Source of the DNA: Monosiga brevicollis MX1
Taxonomy: Eukaryota > Opisthokonta > Choanoflagellata > Craspedida > Salpingoecidae
Reading direction: 5' to 3'
Length of the DNA: 21,752 nucleotides
Assembly (NCBI RefSeq): GCF_000002865.3
Contig: NW_001865064.1
Coordinates: forward strand, 246,761 to 268,512
Below the pieces are notes generated by a model. It did not search any database, was not told where the DNA came from, and saw only the letters and a program-made list of their open reading frames with translations. This document shows, piece after piece, positions 1-9,000 of the stretch. How positions within the stretch are numbered: the first letter of the stretch is position 1; the number at the start of each line of letters is the position of its first letter. A program made the position numbers and the translations under genes.

Positions 1-1
1 G

Positions 2-3000
2 TCTTCTCTTGGGGACCTGGCGTATCAACGGTCATTTTGGGATCAAATCATGGCAATCTTGCACGCTTCAGCCGCTGAAGCACCCAGAACTTACCTTGCA
101 GCCGCAATTCGTAGCGAGCCACGCGTTGCAGCGGTCGTGCACGCATGGAACGATACTGTGCGCGCTGTGCACAATGGCTCGGCCACGCTGGCGTTTGCAC
201 GTCAGCTGTGCGAGTCTTGCAGCGACCAGCAACTTCAACAACTGTACCGTTGGGCAGACACGGACTACGCCGTCCTTGATCCGACTTTAGACCTACGCCA
301 AGCCGTCACTGCCTCCCAAGAAAAGATGGAGGTCGTCCGATCAGCCCTCGACTATCTGTTGCAGTCTGCGCGCATAGCCGAGGCCGAGGCAACCGCCCGC
401 CATGTCGAGGCGCTTCAAGTACAGCTTAGTCAGTTTGAAGCCGACGCCGAGAGCTTACCGCGTGCCGATTGGTCGCTTCCTGAGGATCTACGTGCGTTTC
501 TTGCCTATCGTGCAGCACCTCTTGATTCGCAAGTACTACAGCACGTGGTCTGTCGCGAGTTACGCGCTCGCTCCTTGAATGTGAGCAATGGTCTTCTGAT
601 CAACAACAGCGACGAGGACGAAGACGCCTTTGTTCTTGAGGACCACGGCGACACGGACGATGAAGATGCTTTTAGCCTAGCTGACGGGGACGGTGATGGG
701 GATGATGATGGTGCTCTTATCAATGATGGTCAAGATGAGGATGCGATCGAGGGGGCTGAGGCTGCTGGGGCTTTATCTAATGTGGGAGCTTTGATTCACA
801 GCGTGGTACTGGAGCGTGAAAGGGACCAGCGCTCTTTGGCTGATCCACTGGACGTCTCTTATGCAGGCTTATTGGAGCCTGTTCAGCAGACACTGGATGA
901 AGATCTTCGTGCCATTTTACAGCCCGAGGCCAATCTCGTGACAATTGCATGGGTGTTTCAATGCCTGGCGCGCGCGCCCATCGAGCAGCGCCGCAAGGAG
1001 ACCGAGATGTGGTTTTCGCGCCTTGATCTTGGCAGATACCGAGGACAGCCAGTCGAACTGGTCCAATTGCTCTGGAGAGCGGTTGAGATTCAAGACCGCA
1101 GTCGCCTCCTGTCGCGCTTGGCAGAACTGCTGCAGCCCTTTGGGATTTGCGCTTCAGGCCAATTGCTTGAGATCAGTGCCAACGTCCTCGAGCTGTTGTC
1201 AAATCTCGACACCGAACTGCAAGTTTTGAGCGACTGCTTCGGCCTGCTCGACGCACAAACGAATCGCTTGTCGGTCGACATCTGGGCGGTGGTCCGTGAG
1301 CTTGCTCATGGCGGCGAGCTTTTTGACCTGCTTCGGATCTCCCTCGATGAGGATGTGCGTGGTCTCATCATGGGCGCCGAGAGCGTTTCCGCAGACCAGT
1401 ATGCCGCCTCTGAGGCAGCCGTCAATGACTTTGTCACGCTGCATCACATTATTGCTCCCACTCTGCGCAGCCAAGGCACCAATGTCCAAGGCTGGCTAGC
1501 CCATCTAGTGCAACAGTTCGATCAGCTCAATGACCGCCAACAGCAGCAGGCTGGAGTACCGGGTGGCAGAGATCTAGCAGTACTGGTTCATTCATGCTGC
1601 ACTAGCGCGCGATCCCTTCGCAACCTCTGGGAAAACGTGACGGATCGATCAGGATCAGCCAAGCTCCGCATCCAGCATTTGATGCAAAACCAGCCCAAAC
1701 TCTCTGTGCGCTGGAATTCGACCACATACTCACATGCCATCACAGTCGAGACAGTCAGCGACAACGCGCCTGCTGGTGATGCCCAGCAACTGAATTGGGA
1801 TCGCTTGCAAGATCTCCGTGCGCGGTCACAACTGTACGGCTCGGCCGAAGCAGATCTAGCCCGAGCCATGTCCGAGTTTCGTGCCGCATGCGCGGAAGCC
1901 GATCGTCTGAAAGCGATAGCCAAGGAATATGCGACGTGCGGCTACATGGGTGCCTATCTTGACGAGGCTTTTACGACTGATTTTCAGCAAGAACCGCTCA
2001 AAGCCTTAAGCACCGAGCTAGAGTGCGAATTGGAAGGATGGACCGCAATCATTGATCAGAGATGCACTGAATCACCCGAGCTGGCTCGTTTCCCCGGACC
2101 ACAATTGGTTTACGTATATGACTGTTTTCAAAGCGTCCGTGAGACCAACTCGTTGGACAACTTGTGGCCCCTCGTGGCCTACCTGAGTTATGATGTGTTG
2201 CCAAACGAAGATGATGTGCTCCGCATTGCCCAGAATTGGGCTCAGTCCTCACCAAACAAGAACACCCAACGCTCTGACCTACTGCTTGATAGTTTGTGCA
2301 AAGCTCTACGCGCCCTGCTGCAACTCACCGAGGCCACCCTGGGTCCGAATCCGGAACAACAGCGTTATCAGCCGCCGGGTGCGCTCGAATTGCCAACCCA
2401 TGATGGGACGCGACCACAGGTACTGGCTTGCCAGAATGACCTTAGTTGCTTATGTGCCCTTCATCTGCCCTTTGCCCTTGCGGGAGCGCGACCGTTGAGC
2501 GCACATGTCTTGATCTGTGACTCCTCCACCACGGCCTTACAAATCCACCGCTTTTTACAGCTGGGCTGGGGAACGGCAGCTGCAGGCGATAGCACCCCAT
2601 TTGTTATTTATCGCCCAGACTACCTGCACGATGAGGTTCAGACGGCACTGGTGAAGTTGCAGACTCAACGTCGGGGCTATTTTTATATCATTGCATTGCG
2701 TGGTCCAGGCGGCCAGGCAGTTGACCACGTGAGCATGTCTATTCCAGCCGTGCAACACCAGCTGCCGGATGGCAGCCGAGAAAATCTTGCTGCCTTGGTG
2801 CGCGCATGCTTTCCTGCACGCTGCGTCAGTTCGACTGTAGTGATGTCGCAAGCGCCGCGCCAAGGCAAGAGTCGGTGGATTGAGCAGCAGGTCCCTGAGG
2901 AACAGAGTTTTGCGCTGCTATCCATCCAAGACGATCCTGACCTTTTGGCTGTGCAAGCCGCGTTGGAACAAATTGTCACACGTCATCCTTGCCACCCTGA

Positions 3001-6000
3001 CCAGCCACCCTTGGTCGTGCACGTTGACATCGGCCCTCTGGTGGCTGAGCGTGCCGTGGCCGTGCAGAAGTTGCTGTTGCACCTCCTCTTGCTCCAAGCC
3101 ACACCAAGCTGGTGCAAGCTGGTATCCCTGAGACCAGGGACCCGCTTTTACATTGAGCTGGCCAACACAGTTGGCAACCACCAGCAGTGCATGCCTCTCT
3201 TGCGTGCCTTGCAGTGGGAGTTGATTGAAAGTACGGTCAACGACCTGCGCGTTCCAAGCGATCCGAATACGCCCGTGCAAATTGTGTGTCGCTACCTGTA
3301 TCAACTGGATGCTAACAATGTAGAGGCACCTCTGACCGATGAACACGCCAGCAAAGCGCTGGAAGAGGAGGTTTGTCGCCAACTTCTTCAACGACACTTT
3401 CTTGAACATCAGCCCGCGGCGGGCTACGCAGAACTGGACGTCTTCATCAGCATCCTCCATCAGCAACTTGTTCGCTTTGACAAATCTATTTTTCTAAAAC
3501 CCGAAGCACTACATGACATGTCCGTGCCTCGCGGCTTTCGCACACGGCTTTTGCGACACCTCCTGGAGACGGTGCGCACATTTGCTGCTCGCTCCACCCT
3601 CGCAGCACGTGAGCGCCAGCAACGTCACGAGGGCAATCTCGTTGATGCCATGCTTGCGTCATTCTCAGAGTTTGTGCGGTGGGACGATGCGACGCACATC
3701 CTCGTTCTCATGCAGGTTGACGGCTGCATTTCAATCTTGTACAAGGATCCCTCGGATTTAGATGCTGAAATTCGGCAACTTTTACAAAGCCAGCTCGAAC
3801 CGCCAAAATCCCTGGCCAGTTCGTCTCCGGAACAAATGATTGAAAGATTGCGTGCCCTGACCTCCCATAACGATGCACATCGTCCTCCTGTTGGCAACTA
3901 CTCCTTGACAGCCGACAATATGCTCAAGATGGCGATGATTGTCCTGCGTGCCGATGCGCTTCAGCCCATCATCTTGATGGGACAGGCTGGCATTGGTAAA
4001 ACAAGCCTTTTGCAAGAACTTTGCCGCATAGCCGGGCACATTTTCCGTCAGCTACCCCATCATGCTGGAACCACACGCCAGGACATTGTTGCGTTTACAC
4101 ATCAAGTCATCGAAACAGCACGCGGGGTACCCGATCAACAGGTATGGGCGTTCTACGACGAGGTCAACACCTGCGAGTACCTCGGTCTCTTGACTGACAT
4201 TCTCGTGCGCCGCAAGTTGTACACGGATCCGCTGCCTGAGAATTTGATCGTCATGGGGGCATGTAACCCGTATGAGCGTCGCGCACCACCAGTGCGTCGT
4301 GCAGGGCTGGCCGTGGAGAGCAAGCGACAGGGTCGAGTCGTTCAGACCTTTGACGAGCGTTCGCAGTTGCGTTACCGCGTGCACCCGCTCCCCGAAGCCA
4401 TGCTGACCTATGTCTGGGATTTTGGTGCCTTGGCTGAGGCAGATGAGGCCAATTACATCGAACGGATGCTTATGCAACACGTGCAACTGCGCGACCCCGG
4501 CCAACTTGCCGCCTTGGCCCATGGCCTGTCTCGCCTTCATACATTTTTGCGCCAGGATGGCCGCAGCGAAGAATTTGTCGTCAGCTTGCGAGATGTTCGT
4601 CGGTTTTTGGTGTTTTACAAGTTTTTCCAAGACTATATCGCACGCCGCGATAGCCTGGACCCTCCCTCTTCTCACGCTGATAGTCGCTGGAATCCGTTTT
4701 CACAAAATTTTGGTGCATCAAATCGCCTGCACGCATTGCATGGTCAGAGAGAGGCCCACAGCGTGGTGCTGTCTATTCAGCTTGCGTACATTGTGCGCAT
4801 GCCCGTCACTGAAGAACGTCGGATGGCCCGCGAAACGTTACTTCGCTGCGTTCAAGGATCTCTGCTCCCCAGCAACTTTGGCATCAAGTCCTGGCGTCAA
4901 GTTGTCAATGCCGAGGAACGCAACCTTTATGGCCGCATGGATACATCAGCGTATCCCAACTTGGCCATGAATCGGGCACTGCTCCAAAACGTGTTCTCGC
5001 TAACAGTGTGCGTCCTCACTCGCACGCCGATCATCCTGATTGGGGCGCCGGGCAACTCGAAAACCGTGGCAACCACCATTGTGAACTGTAGTCTTCGTAA
5101 CCTCGACTCACGAGATCCTCTGCTTCAAACCTATGCGGGCGTCCAGCTTTTTCCCTACCAAGGATCGGAGGACTCGACCTCCGAGGGCATTGAGAAGGTC
5201 TTTCGCCAAGCTCGCGATTATGCGGCCAAGCCACGGTATCAGCAAACCTTTCCCGTTGTTCTGATGGACGAGATTGGTCTGGCCGAGCATTCACGCTTCA
5301 ACCCGCTCAAGATTTTGCATAAACTGCTAGAGCCGTCCGCTGAGCAACTCGAGCCACTGGCCGTGATCGGCGTCTCCAACTGGGGCTTGGACACGGCCAA
5401 GATGAATAGGGCCGTGGTTCTTCAGCGCCCGCCTCCCACCCTGAAGGAACTTGAGAACACAGCTCAAACCATTTTGGCCACGTTTTTAGAGGAGCGAGAT
5501 TGCAAAGAGATTCAAGACTTGGTCACGATGGTTGTGCACGCCTACAACGAACTTGTCTTACAACCCAGCAATGACAGTTTTTATGGCCTCCGCGACTTTT
5601 ATGCGCTGTGCAAAGCGATTGGCAAGGGTGCCAAGCTTTTGAGAGAGGCGCGACAACCACTGCAAAAAGGCTTGGGTCGCATTGTGATCTCTGCAGCTGC
5701 CCGCAACTTTGGTGGTCGTAGCACTGATTTGACTAGCGTCTGTGAGTTGTTTTGGACCCACATTGCTCCTCGGACGCGAGTTTCAAGAGCACTCTTGGTT
5801 CCGACGGCTCTTGAGTTGCTCGAGAATAATCTGAAAGAGTATCAAGCACGTCACATGTTGCTGGGCACGGATGGCTATGCGGCGATGGTGGCCCTTGATC
5901 GATTGCTGCCACCCGTCGAACAAGTGCCCCGATTGGAGCTGGTTGGCAGCGCGTTTCCCGATGATCGCCTCCAACAGGAGTATGTCTATGGCAAGCTGAA

Positions 6001-9000
6001 CCAGATTATCCACTTTATGGAGGCTGGAGGGGTCCTGATCCTGCGCCACCTTGAGTTTTTGTATGGCGCTTTGTACGACTGTCTGAATCAAGCGTACGTG
6101 ACCATCCAGGGCAAGAGAAACTGCCGCATTGCTTTTGGTCAGCATTCGAATCCGCTGTGCCCGGTCCACGCCGAGTTCAAGTGCGTTGTCATCATGGATC
6201 AAAACAAAGTGCAGACGTACGATCCCCCTTTTTTAAACCGCTTTGAAAAGCAGCTGATTGACTTTCCTGGGCTTTTGGCCTCCAGTCTGCACCGTCAATG
6301 GTGGGATCGCATTCAAGCGGACATGAAAATGCTGGCCAGGGCTGCAGGCCTGTCAGAATCGGATGCCTTTGTAGCAGTCAACAACACATTGCTTGCTCAC
6401 GCGGTGTTGCCTGCGCTGTCCATGCTTGGTGATCATGGTCAAGGTTGTGCCCAAGTCCCGTACGACCGCGTTCAACACTGTGTGGCGCGTGCTTTGAGTA
6501 GCACTCTCTCGGTAGAGGCGTACCTCGGCCTCAATGTTTCGCCGGAGGCTTCAACTATGCCTCTGGCGCGCCTTATTCTGCAGGAAGTACAGCAACGGCC
6601 CGTCGAGTCCCTGCAAAGCTGGCTTCCGCATGCTGGACCTATCAGTGTGCTTCTGACGTATGATTCACCCTTTGCGCAATTGCCACTTACCGCGCGCCAT
6701 GTGGTACATGACATACGGACGTTTCAGAGCGAGCGGGAGCTGCAAGCCCGTCTGGATGACTTTGTGCGTGGTGACAGCGAGCTGTGCTGTCTGCGGCTTC
6801 ACGTGGCACAGTTGAGTACTTTGGATATCATCGTGCAATTGGCCCAGCAACGGCGCCAGCAACTCAACACGGCTGAAAAACAGCTTGTGCTCATTGTGTT
6901 TGTACCTAGATCAAATTCCGCGAGTGCTGCTTCTTGCCACCTGCCGGCCAATATGCCGATGCAGTTTGTTGACGCGCTTGACATGCCAAAGCTGAATCGC
7001 GTGACACTAAGGCAAATTCGGTTTGAGGAGCTTGTGCACACCTTTGTTCCAGACGTGCAATCCTGGCTTCAGCAGCCTGCGGGCATGTGGCACTGCTTGG
7101 CGCGCACAGCCAATGGCCCAGTGGCACCCATTCAAGAGCTTACCACCCGCTTGCTCCTGGCATTGCGCGAGCGTGATGATGTGAGACAACTATGGTTGTT
7201 TGTCACTAAGATCGGTGCCACGTATCTTGCCTCCATGGGGCCAGAAGATTGGGTGCAACTCGTAGCGCGGGACGTGGATTGTCGGCAAGAAGGCCTGCCA
7301 TTTTGCAAAACAGTGGAGGAAGCTTGTGTTCGCGCCTTGCAAGCGGCAAGCGCTCGCATTGTGCACGAAATGCTTGCGCAGGGCACTTTGCAAGCTTTGA
7401 TCGAGCCGGCCGATTGCTATGAGCAAATAGATCCTTCTGGACGCTACGATATTCGCATGCGGCATCGTGCGCTCAACTTGGCTGTAGAGCGCGACGCTCG
7501 AGTCGCTTGTGAGCGCATGCAAGGCATCCCACGCCCTCTCGGCCTCCACGAGCTGCCACCTGTGCGACTTCTTCCTGGTCTAAGGAGTATGCAGGCTTGG
7601 CTGCCTGGTGTAGCGATGGCGTGCAGTGCCCTCTCGCATGAGGTGGACAATTTGAGTGATAGTGCCATGGATACGTCGAGTGATGAGGGATCGGCAGCGG
7701 GGCCGGCTTCTCAGGCCTTGGCATACCTTGATGACCTCATTTCGTTTGAGGAGGACCCTGACATCATGGTTGCCTTGCTTCTGGATGCGGCGCGGCTGCT
7801 GGGATGGGCCCAAAAGGACGTCGAGCTGCGCATCTGTGCAATTTTTGCACGTTCGCTGCCACAGCAGTTTCAGTATTCGCCCTCGGTGGCATTACGACGC
7901 TGGATGCAGATGGAAAGGGATGTGCGAAGCTTGTTAGTCTTAGTGCAGGCGCTTCGATCTGTGATTGGTGAGGTTGAAGCACACCAATTCCTCATGACCG
8001 GAATTCATGGGGACGATATTGTTCCTCAAGTGACCACGACTTTACGCCGTGCCTGGCGAGAGCGAATTCTTGGCGCGAGGGATCGCCGTACCGTCGAGGA
8101 GCTGTCTGAAGCCCTACGTGTCGTACCATTTAATCTCAGCCCAAGCACGCCAATTGGAGAGATGCCTTGGCAGTTGCTCCTTGAAGAATCTCGTGACGTT
8201 GCTCGCCTCCGCCTCATGTATGCCATGCTAGGTCACATGCTTGAAGGAGGGCTGCCCGTCAAGGAAACACAAACGACGGTGCGCATTGCAGATGACTCTG
8301 AGATGGCTCCAGGCGATGACCTGTTTGCGCATTTGCGGGTGCTTTTTGATCAGTGCTTGCGTGACGGCCGCGTTCGTGAGCTGCGTGCAGTGGCCGAAGC
8401 CATGGCTGTCTTTAGTGACTTTGTGCTGCAGGCGAGCTTGTTCACACCCTCCGCTGATGAATCAGTTCTGGAGATTGTGGTGCGCCATGTGGCAGAGTGT
8501 TTGGATGCTCTGCCCGAGCAGGTCACATGCATCATTGATCTGATCAACATCGCCGACAGGCGTTTGCCTTGCGGGCATCAGTTGTGTGAAGAATGTGCTG
8601 TCGAGTGGCTCCGTCAAAATCCCCTCTGCCCTGTTTGTAAACGCAGCGCCACTGAACATCTGCTGGAGGTTGTCGAAATGCAGACACCTCAAGAACATCT
8701 GGTGAACGCGCAGGAGCCTGTATGGCCAGCCATTGCGCGCATTTTGCTGCGCGTTGTCAAGGCATGTGATGATTGTAGAGTTGGTGATCTTCCTGCTCAA
8801 ATTGTCGAAATAATCCGATCGACGGACCCCTCGGTAAGCAGCCCACTTGCCATCGCGGCACGTGGGCTCGGCAACAGATCCTTAAAGCACCCTGCCGTGT
8901 GCTTGCTAGTTGAGGCTGTTGAGCGATACCTTCACACGTCTGAACTGACAGAATACACAGACGCAGCAGTGAAATCCATGCCGAAGCAACGTGGGCAACA

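Noticed and set aside
2918-3466. Antisense frame of 182 codons, and similarly 4052-4675 (207 codons)
   Set aside because: Both lie opposite the RNF213-like coding sequence, show no domain or motif, and follow from its codon usage.
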